Positions 33,697 to 41,551 of a DNA stretch of 64,000 nt are shown here, in pieces. This DNA is from AP-15 sp963818695 (GTDB lineage Bacteria; Pseudomonadota; Alphaproteobacteria; ATCC43930; CGMCC-115725). The translations under genes were made by a program, and so were the position numbers. Below the pieces are notes generated by a model. That model saw only the letters and a program-made list of their open reading frames with translations. It had not been told where the DNA came from and searched no databases. The number at the start of each line of letters is the position of its first letter. Position 1 is the first letter of the stretch. The stretch covers positions 124,001-188,000 of the forward strand of contig CAWFTG010000001.1 in NCBI GenBank assembly GCA_963818695.1, in the 5' to 3' direction.

Positions 33697-34419
33697 CTAT
33701 GCCGCGCTGTCGAGTTCTGCGTAATGCCGAAAGATGCCGTGCTCATTGAAGGGGATCCGGCGGTCCGACACGAGGTAGGCGGCGATGCGGGGCAGCGCCG
33801 TAACCCGGTCGTACAGCGCCACGACCCCGGGGTATTTCGGCTCGAGCCGCGCCATGGCGCGCGGGAAGGCGTAGCGCATACCCGCCACTAGTTGAAAGAG
33901 CGACAAATCCGGATAGCTCAGCTCCGCACCGACCAGATGGGCCGGGCCGGCCCTATTGCGCTCCAGCACCCGTTCGAAATAGCCGAGATATTTTGGCGCC
34001 CGCGATTTCAGGAAATCAGCGGCGCGGGCCCGCGCTTCCCGGCGCTGGTCTTCGTAATAGAGGCTGCTGGCTATCGGATGATGGGTATCGTGAGCCTCGT
34101 CCACAAAATCGGCGATAGTCAGCTGCAGCTGATGCGCCCACAACCGGCCCGCCTCGTCCGCCGGCGCCAAGCCGTGATGAGCGCCGAGATAGAGCAGGAT
34201 GTTGGCGGTCTGAGCGATGATCAGCTCCCCCGTTTTCAGGAACGGCGGCGCAAACGGCAGATTTCCGGACCCGGTGCCGTCGAGCAGAAGCATCATTGCA
34301 TTCTCGCCGCCTACCTGTCTTGCAACGTCGACATAGTCGGCGCAGGCCTCCTCCAGCGCCAATCGGACAAACTCGCCGCGCCCTTGTATCCCGGCCCAAT
34401 AGTAGAACTCATACCGCAT
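33697..34419 (-). CDS. Glutathione S-transferase family protein
   Basis: A 240-residue two-domain GST. The thioredoxin-like N-terminus has MRYEFYYWAGIQGRGEFVRL with the catalytic Tyr region, FAPPFLKTGELIIAQTANIL with the cis-Pro and glutathione-contact segment, and the helical C-terminus follows (YFERVLERNRAGPAHLVGAE, SYPDLSLFQLVAGM). ATG at 34419 has GGGAGG eight bases upstream. In a hydroxylase operon it could remove a reactive product, an inference from position only. It begins 59 bases after the LLM gene and ends 15 bases before HpaB. Confidence 0.85.
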   Translation of the reverse strand: MRYEFYYWAGIQGRGEFVRLALEEACADYVDVARQVGGENAMMLLLDGTGSGNLPFAPPFLKTGELIIAQTANILLYLGAHHGLAPADEAGRLWAHQLQLTIADFVDEAHDTHHPIASSLYYEDQRREARARAADFLKSRAPKYLGYFERVLERNRAGPAHLVGAELSYPDLSLFQLVAGMRYAFPRAMARLEPKYPGVVALYDRVTALPRIAAYLVSDRRIPFNEHGIFRHYAELDSAA

Positions 34420-34478
34420 GCCAACCACCTCCCCTCGCTTTGTATTCCGCAGGCAACAGAAACATTACAATTCTGCCC

Positions 34479-35303
34479 CTAGAGAAAATCACGGACGCGT
34501 TCGAGCTCGTCGAGCGTGCCGGTGGGGGAGACGAGCAGAACCTCGTCGAAGCCGATTTGCTCGAGGCGCTTCAGCCGTTGGCGCGCATCGTCGGGCAGAC
34601 AGACGAGTGAGACCTTCGCGCGCTCGGCCAGACTGCCGGCTTCGGCCTGGGCGCTGAGGTCGACCACAACATTGGCCAGGACAGCGTTGGTGCCGCCGGC
34701 TTCGCGATAGAGGCGCATGCCGTTTTCGAGATCCTCCCAACTGCTGTAGAGACCCGAGGCGATCCAGCCTTGGCACTGTTTTGCCGCATAAGTGATCCAG
34801 CGCGGATTGCGCCAGGCGCCGAGCAGTACCGGAGGCCCGCCCTCGCATCCCGGCCAGGGCGACAACGTGCCGCCGTTGACCGGCTCGCCGCGCCAAGCCC
34901 GCCGCATGATTTCCAACGAGCTCATCAGGGTGCGAAAGCGCTGATCGTAATTGGCGCCGAGGAGATCGAAATCGGCTTGGGTCGAACCGCTGCCGACGCC
35001 GAGCCGCAAGCGGCCGCCCGACACCGCCTGAACCGACTGCACGCGATGGGCGAGCTCGATCGGATTGCGCAGCGAGACTTGCAGCACGGCAGTGCCGAGC
35101 TCGACCCGTTCGGTCGCGGCCGCCAGCACCCCGAGCGCGACCAGCGGGTCGAGGGTGGGCCGGCCGCGCCCGACCGAGTTGGTGACCCAGATCCCGGGAA
35201 ATCCCCGCTTTTCGATGCGGCGGGCGTAATCGACGATACGGCCGAGCGGACGATCGCGCGGCTCCGTACCCGGACGCAAAAACGTCACGATGCTTAATCG
35301 CAT
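34479..35303 (-). CDS. LLM-class F420/FMN-dependent oxidoreductase
   Basis: A 274-residue luciferase-like TIM-barrel flavoprotein. Landmarks are GRIVDYARRIEKRGFPGIWV, LVALGVLAAATERVELGTAV, NPIELAHRVQSVQAVSGGRL, LRLGVGSGSTQADFDLLGAN and VNGGTLSPWPGCEGGPPVLL. Members act as monooxygenases or dehydrogenases with reduced flavin or F420. It is the first gene of the LLM-GST-HpaB operon. ATG at 35303 starts directly with the first strand. Confidence 0.85.
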   Translation of the reverse strand: MRLSIVTFLRPGTEPRDRPLGRIVDYARRIEKRGFPGIWVTNSVGRGRPTLDPLVALGVLAAATERVELGTAVLQVSLRNPIELAHRVQSVQAVSGGRLRLGVGSGSTQADFDLLGANYDQRFRTLMSSLEIMRRAWRGEPVNGGTLSPWPGCEGGPPVLLGAWRNPRWITYAAKQCQGWIASGLYSSWEDLENGMRLYREAGGTNAVLANVVVDLSAQAEAGSLAERAKVSLVCLPDDARQRLKRLEQIGFDEVLLVSPTGTLDELERVRDFL

Positions 35304-35444
35304 AGCTCATCTCTCGCCACGTGTAGCTGGACAACAATGCATCGATCGCCGCCGCCAGCCAACTGCCGAATGGTCGAGCCAACGGCTGCCGGCACCTCGT
35401 GTTTGCGCCGGCCATCTCTAGCGGCATGCTCTCGCCGGAAGCAG

Positions 35445-36018
35445 CCGCTCGGCATATAGGGAGAGAAATCGGCAGGAAGCGATCGGCGGGTGAGGTGCCG
35501 GAATCAGCCGCGGGTAACGACCTTCTGCATCGGCGGGCTCTGCTTGTCGCGGGGGCTGTTTTTGGGCGGCGCGGGGGCGATTTCTGCTCGGTCTGCGTTC
35601 GACGCCGCGGAGCTTTCGGTGGAAGCATGGATGACGGAGCCGGGCGCGCCCTTTACCGGTTACGGGCAGCCGTCAAAGTTTGAAGCGAAGATCGTCTGGA
35701 CGTTTGCAAGTGCGCCGCGCACGGACACCGGCGCATCGCGAACGCCCCTTCAGAGGCTCAACGGCACGATCACTCCGAACGGCCTCCACTTCGAGCGCCA
35801 CCACTCCGGCATCCCCGGTATCTGTTCGACGATGTGCGCCTCGCGATGCCGGCGAATGCGCCAGATCGCTGAGCAACGACGAGATTTACGCAGTCTGCGC
35901 ATACATTCTCCAACTCAATGGTATCATCGGGGCGAGCGCGGTCCTTAATGCGCAGACCTTGGCAAAGCTGGAGATGCCGAACCGCAACGGATTTGTCCGC
36001 TTCTCTCGGCAGAAATAG
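35445..36018 (+). pseudogene. soxC-soxD deletion remnant
   Basis: The 5' part is the N-terminus of SoxC, the molybdopterin sulfane dehydrogenase: RSAGEVPESAAGNDLLHRRA (Tat-type leader), then after a frameshift EAWMTEPGAPFTGYGQPSKF, ASRTPLQRLNGTITPNGLHF and ERHHSGIPG. At about 35817 homology switches to the C-terminus of its cytochrome partner SoxD: RYLFDDVRLAMPANAP and, after another frame change, SLSNDEIYAVCAYILQLNGI and LAKLEMPNRNGFV. So the bulk of soxC and soxD has been deleted between these points. The order soxC-soxD is that of thiosulfate-oxidation operons. No other sox gene is here. Confidence 0.75.
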
Positions 36019-36033
36019 GCGATCACGACCACC

Positions 36034-37107
36034 ATGGACGTAGCCTTTGTCCCGCTCTCCATTTCGACTCGGCGGAAGTTTACATCGATCCTGTTGGCCG
36101 TCTTGATCTTTGCGGTACTGGCTTGGTTGGTGACCAGCGCCAACGGGCGTCCTGTAATCTTTGGGGTTCTCAATGCCATCTTTGTCGGCATCGGGGTCGG
36201 TCTTTTTGAGGAGTTTTATGTCCAGAGCCTACGAGGCCGGTGGATCCGCAGCATTCATCCGCTGCGCGCGATTGTGGTTTACACGATTGTGGTGGTTATC
36301 CTGTTCCTAATCGCGATCCATGTCACTCACGTGATTCTTTGGCCATTTTACGCCCTTCCGGTGCCGTATGGCAGGCTGCCGCTGGTGATCCCGGTGGTAA
36401 TCGCGTTTTCCGTCATCGGCATCGTCGTGATGCGAGCTGTTCATTTCATCGGCATCGAAACCCTGTTCCACCTTACGCTCGGCACCTATCATCGGCCTGT
36501 CTTGCAGGAGAAAATCCTCGTCTTTCTCGACATCAACAACTCCACCGGGCTTGCCGAGGAGCTTGGCGCGGTTCGCACGAAGTCCCTGGTCGGCAAGTTT
36601 CTCTTCGACATTTCCAAGCCGATCACCGATTACGGGGGGGACATCTACCTGTACAAGGGCGATGGCTTGATTGCGCTTTGGGATTGGCGCGAGGCGATCA
36701 GAGATAACAGGGTCTTGCGGGCGATCGATGCGGTCTTTGCGACGATCCGGCGAGAGCGCAGCGAGTATCTGGCGCAGTTTGGCGTCGTCCCGTCATTTCG
36801 TATCGGTGTCCATGGCGGCGAGGTCGTAGTCAGCGAGCAGGGCGACACCAAGCGCGCCATTGGGGTCTACGGCACCACGATCAATATCGCCGCCCGCATG
36901 GAGGAAGCAGCAAAGACACACAATGTCGCGTGTGCAATTTCCGGGGATGTCGTCGAGTGCCTGCGCGACGAAGATGCGCGACTGGTCTCGATCGGCCATG
37001 AGAAAATCAGGGGAAGCGCGGTAAAAATCCCGATTTACGAATATCGAGTGGCTGGCGAAGGCTGCGCCAATACAGTTCGACACCTCCCGGTTCAAGCCTC
37101 GCCGTGA
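36034..37107 (+). CDS. Membrane-anchored class III adenylate/guanylate cyclase
   Basis: A 357-residue protein. Residues 1-140 hold about four membrane helices (ILLAVLIFAVLAWLVTSANG, GVLNAIFVGIGVGLFEE, IVVYTIVVVILFLIAIHVTH, LVIPVVIAFSVIGIVVM). Residues ~160-345 form a class III cyclase: metal-binding Asp166 in VFLDINNSTGLAEELG and Asp210 in IYLYKGDGLIALW, then FRIGVHGGEVVVSEQG and IGVYGTTINIAARMEEAAKT. It would make cAMP or cGMP at the inner membrane. ATG at 36034 lies 15 bases after the sox remnant; no effector gene is adjacent. Confidence 0.87.
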   Translation: MDVAFVPLSISTRRKFTSILLAVLIFAVLAWLVTSANGRPVIFGVLNAIFVGIGVGLFEEFYVQSLRGRWIRSIHPLRAIVVYTIVVVILFLIAIHVTHVILWPFYALPVPYGRLPLVIPVVIAFSVIGIVVMRAVHFIGIETLFHLTLGTYHRPVLQEKILVFLDINNSTGLAEELGAVRTKSLVGKFLFDISKPITDYGGDIYLYKGDGLIALWDWREAIRDNRVLRAIDAVFATIRRERSEYLAQFGVVPSFRIGVHGGEVVVSEQGDTKRAIGVYGTTINIAARMEEAAKTHNVACAISGDVVECLRDEDARLVSIGHEKIRGSAVKIPIYEYRVAGEGCANTVRHLPVQASP

Positions 37108-37223
37108 GGAGAGCCGGGCTCGGCTGTCAACAGAAAAAACGCTGCCCCTTCCGTAAGCCGCTGGCTTATCGTAGACCTGACCAACATTTGGGCGGCGAAC
37201 AGGATGAGAATGAAGGTTACGTA

Positions 37224-37440
37224 ATGGGGAGACACCTAGCATCGCAGTTCGCGATGGCGGTATCGCTGCTCGGCGTGATCGGCACAGGCGCCAAGTCCCA
37301 CCCAAAAGAGGGTATTCAAGACATCCGAGGTGCACCCAAGGCTATCCGACCGTCCAGGCGGTCGAGAATATGAGGAAAAATCTCGAAGCGACGACCGCGG
37401 GCGGCTCACCATCCAGATGTACGCCTCGACGGGCAACAAA
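37224..37440 (+). pseudogene. TRAP transporter DctP-type binding protein remnant
   Basis: ATG at 37224 behind GAAGG opens a short signal-like peptide (SQFAMAVSLLGVIGTGA). Then, in shifting frames, come GYPTVQAVENMRKNLEATTA and RLTIQMYAS, the N-terminal DctP pattern in which HP-x-GYPT-x-x-A-V is followed by the T-I-x-x-Y strand. Homology ends by 37440 and about 250 codons are missing. DctP proteins bind carboxylates for TRAP uptake. Confidence 0.6.
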
Positions 37441-37523
37441 ATCGCCATCGGCTCGGGCCAGGACGCGGCGCTGTTGAGCACATAACGGGTGAAGACCCCC
37501 CATGGGATCACCGCCGAGATCAG
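37434..37523 (-). pseudogene. TRAP small permease (DctQ-type) fragment, inverted
   Basis: Thirty codons on the opposite strand read AVIPWGVFTRYVLNSAASWP and EPMAILL, matching the R-Y-V-L-N/x-W-x-E helix boundary of DctQ small permeases. No start, and no second helix, remain. It abuts the DctP remnant head to tail, so an inversion has broken a dctPQ(M) cluster. Confidence 0.5.
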
Positions 37524-37625
37524 GCCCCTCCGGCGGCGAGGACGCAGAAGCGATAAAGGGCATGTATGAGGTGTACCCAATTCTTAGTTAATTTGGTCGA
37601 TTTGGAATTGCTTTTTCGGTAGAAT

Positions 37626-37740
37626 ATCGGCATGTTGATCGCGGCATCGTTATGTCCCCCAACGATGCGGATCGGCCTGTTGGACCGGCACACCGGCAGG
37701 CCACAGAAGCCCCGGTCTCCCCCGACCGGGGCTTTTCTGC
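37626..37740 (+). ncRNA. Candidate small RNA with C-rich loops
   Basis: Downstream of TAGAAT (37620-37625), three hairpins follow. GCATCGTT pairs with AACGATGC around ATGTCCCCC. GGCCTG pairs with CAGGCC, with an inner CCGG/CCGG. A final terminator stem encloses TCCCCC. Two exposed loops are therefore runs of C able to pair with Shine-Dalgarno sequences, a layout typical of trans-acting RNAs in Rhizobiales. No coding frame fits this stretch. No RNA family is recognised. Confidence 0.5.
37708..37738 (+). terminator. Rho-independent terminator of the candidate small RNA
   Basis: GCCCCGGTC (37710-37718) pairs perfectly with GACCGGGGC (37725-37733) and is followed by TTTT. It lies 85 bases before the esterase start and so ends a transcript other than the esterase. 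Confidence 0.85.
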
Positions 37741-37822
37741 GTCTGCCTCATTGATGGTCTGGTGCACAGCGCCGCCGAGTCTAAAATGACAAAGTCGATC
37801 CTTAATGGGGAGGGCCCCCTCA

Positions 37823-38773
37823 ATGGCGCTCGATCGCGATGCCGAGCGCGTTCTCGAGATGGTGCGGCTATCCGGACGGCCGCCCTACGAGACGCTTAGC
37901 GCGCCCGAGGCGCGCGAACTGTTTCTCGCGGCGCGCGAAGTGCTGGCGCCGGATCCGCCGCCGGTCGCGGAAATTCGCGAACTCTCGGCGCCAAGGCCGG
38001 CCGGTGGGGCCATCCCGTTGCGGCTCTATCGCGGCGCGGCGACGGCTTACGGAGAAATCCTTCCCGCCCTGGTCTATTTCCATGGCGGCGGCTGGGTCAT
38101 CGGCGATCTCGACACCCATGACAGCCTCTGCCGCCATCTCGCCAATGCGGCGCAATGCATCGTCGTCGCGGTCGATTACCGTCTCGCTCCCGAGCACAAA
38201 TTTCCGGCGGCGGTCGAGGATTGCTTTGCCGCGACTTCATGGGTCGCGCAGAAGGGCGCAGCCCTCGGCGTCGACGGCGAGCGCCTGGCGGTCGGCGGCG
38301 ACAGCGCCGGCGGCAACCTCGCGGCGGTGGTGAGCCTCATTGCCCGTGATCGGGGAGCACCGAAGTTGCGCTGTCAGGCATTGCTCTACCCGGCCGTCGA
38401 TTGCGCGATGACGCACGCCTCCCACGAGCGTTTCGCCGAGGGCTATTTGCTTACCCGGCCGACGATGAAGTGGTTTTACGAGCAGTATCTGCGCGAGCCC
38501 GCCGATGTCGATGATTGGCGCGCGTCGCCATTGCGCGCCGCCGATCTCTCCGGGGTCGCGCCCGCGTTGGTGCTAACGGCCGGCAACGACGTGCTGTGCG
38601 ATGAAGGCGAAGCCTATGCCCGCCAGCTGCAGCAGGCGGGCGTTCCGGTGCAGTTGCGGCATTTTCCGGACCAGATCCACGGCTTCCTGGCGATGGGGAA
38701 GATCGTGCAGGCAGCACAGCCGGCGCTAGACGACATCGCGGCGGCAATGCGGGCGGCCTGGGACGCGCCATGA
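37823..38773 (+). CDS. Alpha/beta hydrolase, hormone-sensitive-lipase family esterase
   Basis: A 316-residue cytoplasmic carboxylesterase. The oxyanion-hole motif HGGGW is at residues 87-91, the nucleophile elbow GDSAGG places Ser161, and the Asp and His come from GNDVLCDEGEAYARQL and FPDQIHGFLAMGK. DYRLAPEHKFPAAVEDC is typical of family IV. It hydrolyses short-chain esters. ATG at 37823 (MALDRDAERV) follows GGGGAGGG. It has a free-standing unit between a terminator and the convergent isoaspartyl peptidase. Confidence 0.88.
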   Translation: MALDRDAERVLEMVRLSGRPPYETLSAPEARELFLAAREVLAPDPPPVAEIRELSAPRPAGGAIPLRLYRGAATAYGEILPALVYFHGGGWVIGDLDTHDSLCRHLANAAQCIVVAVDYRLAPEHKFPAAVEDCFAATSWVAQKGAALGVDGERLAVGGDSAGGNLAAVVSLIARDRGAPKLRCQALLYPAVDCAMTHASHERFAEGYLLTRPTMKWFYEQYLREPADVDDWRASPLRAADLSGVAPALVLTAGNDVLCDEGEAYARQLQQAGVPVQLRHFPDQIHGFLAMGKIVQAAQPALDDIAAAMRAAWDAP

Positions 38774-38800
38774 GCCCGAGCACGATGCCGCGGCCTAATC

Positions 38801-39742
38801 CTATCGGTAAGGCTCGTCGTAAATCGCGGTGTGGATCGCCTCGCCGCTCCGGACATAGCCGCGATACATCCCCGCGGTGTTGAACGGCAAGGCGAGCGCA
38901 CCGTCGCGATCGACCGCGACGACACCACCGGAGCCACCGGCGGCTCCGAGCTCGTCGATCACCCCCCGCGCCGCCCGGTCCAGGGATTGACTGGCGCAGC
39001 GCAGGTGTGCGGCGATCGCGAAGGCGGCGGCGTACCGGATGAAGAACTCGCCGTGACCCGTCGCGGAGACTGCGCAGGTCGCATTGTCGGCATAGGTACC
39101 GGCGCCGACGATCGGCGTGTCGCCAACCCGGCCAGGCGCCTTTCCCGTCATCCCTCCGGTCGAGGTGGCGGCGGCGAGGTCGCCGCGGGAGTCTCGGGCG
39201 ACGGCGCCCACCGTGCCATATTGCGGCGGCTCGCCATCCGGATGTTCGAGCGCGCGCTGCAGTTCCCGCCACCGCGCTGCGGTGTAGAAATACTCGGGCT
39301 CGCAGAACGCGACACCGTTCTCGCGGCAAAAGGCGAGCGCCCCCTCGCCGATCAGCAACACATGGCGAGACCGCTCCATGACGGCCCGCGCGGCCCGGAC
39401 CGGGTTGCACGGTCCGAAGACGCCCGCCACCGCCCCCGCCCGGCGATCGCTCCCATCCATGACGCAGGCGTCCATCTCCTGCGTCCCCTCACGGGTGAAC
39501 ACGCTGCCCCGTCCGGCATTGAACAACGGGTCGTCTTCGAGCTTCGCAACAGCTTCGGTTACCGCGTCGACGGCGCTGCCGCCCGCGGCAAGAACGTCGC
39601 GGCCAGCCGCCAACGCCCGGCGCAGCCCGTCATGGTATGATGCCGCACGGGAATCGCTGGCCTCGTCTCGCGGAATCGTCCCTGCCCCGCCGTGAACGGC
39701 GAGCGCGAAGCCGGTTCCACTTAATCGTTCTGCTTGCGACAT
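38801..39742 (-). CDS. Isoaspartyl peptidase / plant-type L-asparaginase (Ntn hydrolase)
   Basis: A 313-residue autocleaving enzyme. The start LAVHGGAGTIPRDEA, NAGRGSVFTREGTQEMDACV and the cleavage site Thr177 in PQYGTVGAVARDSRGDLAAA, then STGGMTGKAPGRVGDTPIVG are the family signature. After cleavage the new N-terminal Thr hydrolyses beta-aspartyl peptides and asparagine. It repairs or recycles isoaspartyl residues. The start ATG at 39742 (MSQAERLSGTG) is 49 bases from the divergent MFS gene. Confidence 0.9.
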   Translation of the reverse strand: MSQAERLSGTGFALAVHGGAGTIPRDEASDSRAASYHDGLRRALAAGRDVLAAGGSAVDAVTEAVAKLEDDPLFNAGRGSVFTREGTQEMDACVMDGSDRRAGAVAGVFGPCNPVRAARAVMERSRHVLLIGEGALAFCRENGVAFCEPEYFYTAARWRELQRALEHPDGEPPQYGTVGAVARDSRGDLAAATSTGGMTGKAPGRVGDTPIVGAGTYADNATCAVSATGHGEFFIRYAAAFAIAAHLRCASQSLDRAARGVIDELGAAGGSGGVVAVDRDGALALPFNTAGMYRGYVRSGEAIHTAIYDEPYR

Positions 39743-39791
39743 CCCGGCGATGATACACGGGACGTCGCCGAATGGCGCTCCCCGAGCACCG

Positions 39792-41174
39792 ATGACGGCG
39801 CGTCAGGTGTTGCGGCTTGTCCTGGTCGGTCTGGGGACATCCGTGGTTCCGCTCGATACCGCCGTCAACATCGCATTTCCCGAGATTACCGGCAGCTTCG
39901 GTCTGCCGGTCGAGATGATCCAGTGGGTGGTCATCTGCTACGTGCTGACCTATTCCAGCCTGATGCTCGCCTTCGGGCGGGTCGGTGACATCTGGGGCCA
40001 CGATCGCGTGTTTCGCATCGGGCTCCTGTGGAGCAGCGTCGCCTACCTGCTCTGCGCGGCAGCGCCGAATTATGGCTGGCTCCTCGTCTGCCGATTTCTT
40101 CAAGGGATCGGAGCTTCATTGATCGTCAGCTGCGCTCCGGCGCTGGTGACCGGAATGTTTCCCGAAGGCAGGCGCAGCCGCGCGGTCGGCATGTTCACGT
40201 TGATGTACGCGATCGGCTCTGCCGCCGGGCCGCTACTCGGGGGCTTGCTCGTCCAATTCTGGGGTTGGCCGGCGGTATTCTGGTTTCGCGCCCCGCTCGC
40301 TCTGATTGCGCTCCTGTTCCCAGCAGAAACGCAGACGGCGTCTCGGCCAGCAGTGCGGGAGCCGGTCGACATCGTAGGCGCCATTCTGCTCGCGCTCGGC
40401 ATCAGCACGCTTTTGCTGACCCTCAACCGGCTTCAACACCTGCGAAGGGAGGAGCTTCTCGCGGCCCTGCTACTGGCGACAGCCACCACCTGCCTTTTGG
40501 GTTTTTTCCACTGGGAAAGACGGGTCGCCCAACCGATCGTCAATCTCGGATTGTTCCGAACCAGCGGCTTCGCAGGGCTCAATATTGCAAGTGTGCTGAT
40601 TTATCTGACGAGCTTTTCGGTTCTCTTGCTGGGCCCCTATTACCTCGTACGCCTCACCGGGCTGTCCCCGATAATAGCGGGCAGCGTTCTCGGCGCCTCT
40701 TTTGTCGGCAGTCTCGTCGCCTCCCCGCTCGCCGGATGGGCCATAGAGCGTGTTCCCGCGGGCCGGGTCGCCGTTCTCGGCGCCTCACTCTGCGCTGCAG
40801 GTCTGGTGCTGATTGGCGGCTGGCAGCCCGGCGTTGCCGGACAAGCTGTCACGATCTTGAGCACCCTGGTGCTGCAAGGCTTTGGTGTCGGCTTGTTCCA
40901 AGTCGCCTACATGGACATCATCATGCGGACCTTGCCGCGGCACCAACGCGGAGTAGCCGGCAGCATCGCGATGCTGAGCCGCTCGGTCGGGGTCGTCACC
41001 GGGGCGACGCTGCTGACGCTCGTATTCCACACGATCGAAGCGATGCGGCTGGCCGGCGGAGAGGTGCCGGCAGCAAGCTTCCTGACCGGCTTCAGAGCGA
41101 CCTTCTGGTCAGCCGGCGTGGTCGCCGGGCTCGCCGGCCTCCTCGTCCTGTTTGCGACAAAGCGCCGCGGCTGA
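39792..41174 (+). CDS. DHA2-type MFS transporter
   Basis: A 460-residue membrane transporter with 12-14 helices. GTSVVPLDTAVNIAFPEITG is the DHA2 motif D1; WVVICYVLTYSSLMLAFGRV and motif A GDIWGHDRVFRIG follow; RFLQGIGASLIVSCAPALVT and GSAAGPLLGGLLVQFWGW form the antiporter motif C region. It probably exports a metabolite or drug. ATG at 39792 (MTARQVLRL) gives the right N-terminus; the ATG at 39750 would leave only seven bases to the divergent gene. The dodecin gene converges 20 bases later. Confidence 0.85.
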   Translation: MTARQVLRLVLVGLGTSVVPLDTAVNIAFPEITGSFGLPVEMIQWVVICYVLTYSSLMLAFGRVGDIWGHDRVFRIGLLWSSVAYLLCAAAPNYGWLLVCRFLQGIGASLIVSCAPALVTGMFPEGRRSRAVGMFTLMYAIGSAAGPLLGGLLVQFWGWPAVFWFRAPLALIALLFPAETQTASRPAVREPVDIVGAILLALGISTLLLTLNRLQHLRREELLAALLLATATTCLLGFFHWERRVAQPIVNLGLFRTSGFAGLNIASVLIYLTSFSVLLLGPYYLVRLTGLSPIIAGSVLGASFVGSLVASPLAGWAIERVPAGRVAVLGASLCAAGLVLIGGWQPGVAGQAVTILSTLVLQGFGVGLFQVAYMDIIMRTLPRHQRGVAGSIAMLSRSVGVVTGATLLTLVFHTIEAMRLAGGEVPAASFLTGFRATFWSAGVVAGLAGLLVLFATKRRG

Positions 41175-41194
41175 TCCGCCGCCGGGCTCAGGGT

Positions 41195-41407
41195 TCAGCA
41201 GTCTTCGAGAGTAAACCCAACTTTGCAAATGACTTGGAAATGCGCGACTTTGCCGTCTTCAACGTGGCCGCGAGTCTGTAAAACTTCGAACCAGCCTACC
41301 TGACGCAAGGTACGGGAAGCCCGGGCAACCGCGTTCTTGATCGCGTCCTCTATGCTGCTCTCCGAGGAGCCTGCGACTTCGATGATACGGTAGACATGGT
41401 CCGGCAT
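41195..41407 (-). CDS. Dodecin family flavin-binding protein
   Basis: A 70-residue protein that assembles into hollow dodecamers storing riboflavin or FMN. The entire family pattern is present: VYRIIEVAGSSESSIEDAIK, AVARASRTLRQVGWFEVLQT with the flavin-stacking Trp, and GHVEDGKVAHFQVICKVGFT. ATG at 41407 is preceded by a GGGAGG-type site. Confidence 0.92.
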   Translation of the reverse strand: MPDHVYRIIEVAGSSESSIEDAIKNAVARASRTLRQVGWFEVLQTRGHVEDGKVAHFQVICKVGFTLEDC

Positions 41408-41511
41408 TGATTTCCTCCCTGGCGAACCGCGACAGCGGGGGGTTTGGACACGCGACCAACTGACCGTCGGTTATTTCGTGGCGCTTAGACAAAATTAAAG
41501 CCCTGTGCTCC

Positions 41512-41528
41512 GGTGGTTTTTTACCACC
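41512..41528. other. Short hairpin between htrA-like and dodecin genes
   Basis: GGTGGT (41512-41517) pairs with ACCACC (41523-41528) around a T-rich loop. No T run follows outside the stem. It may end the upstream transcript weakly. Confidence 0.3.
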
Positions 41529-41551
41529 AGGCTACGTCCCGCTAAACCGGC

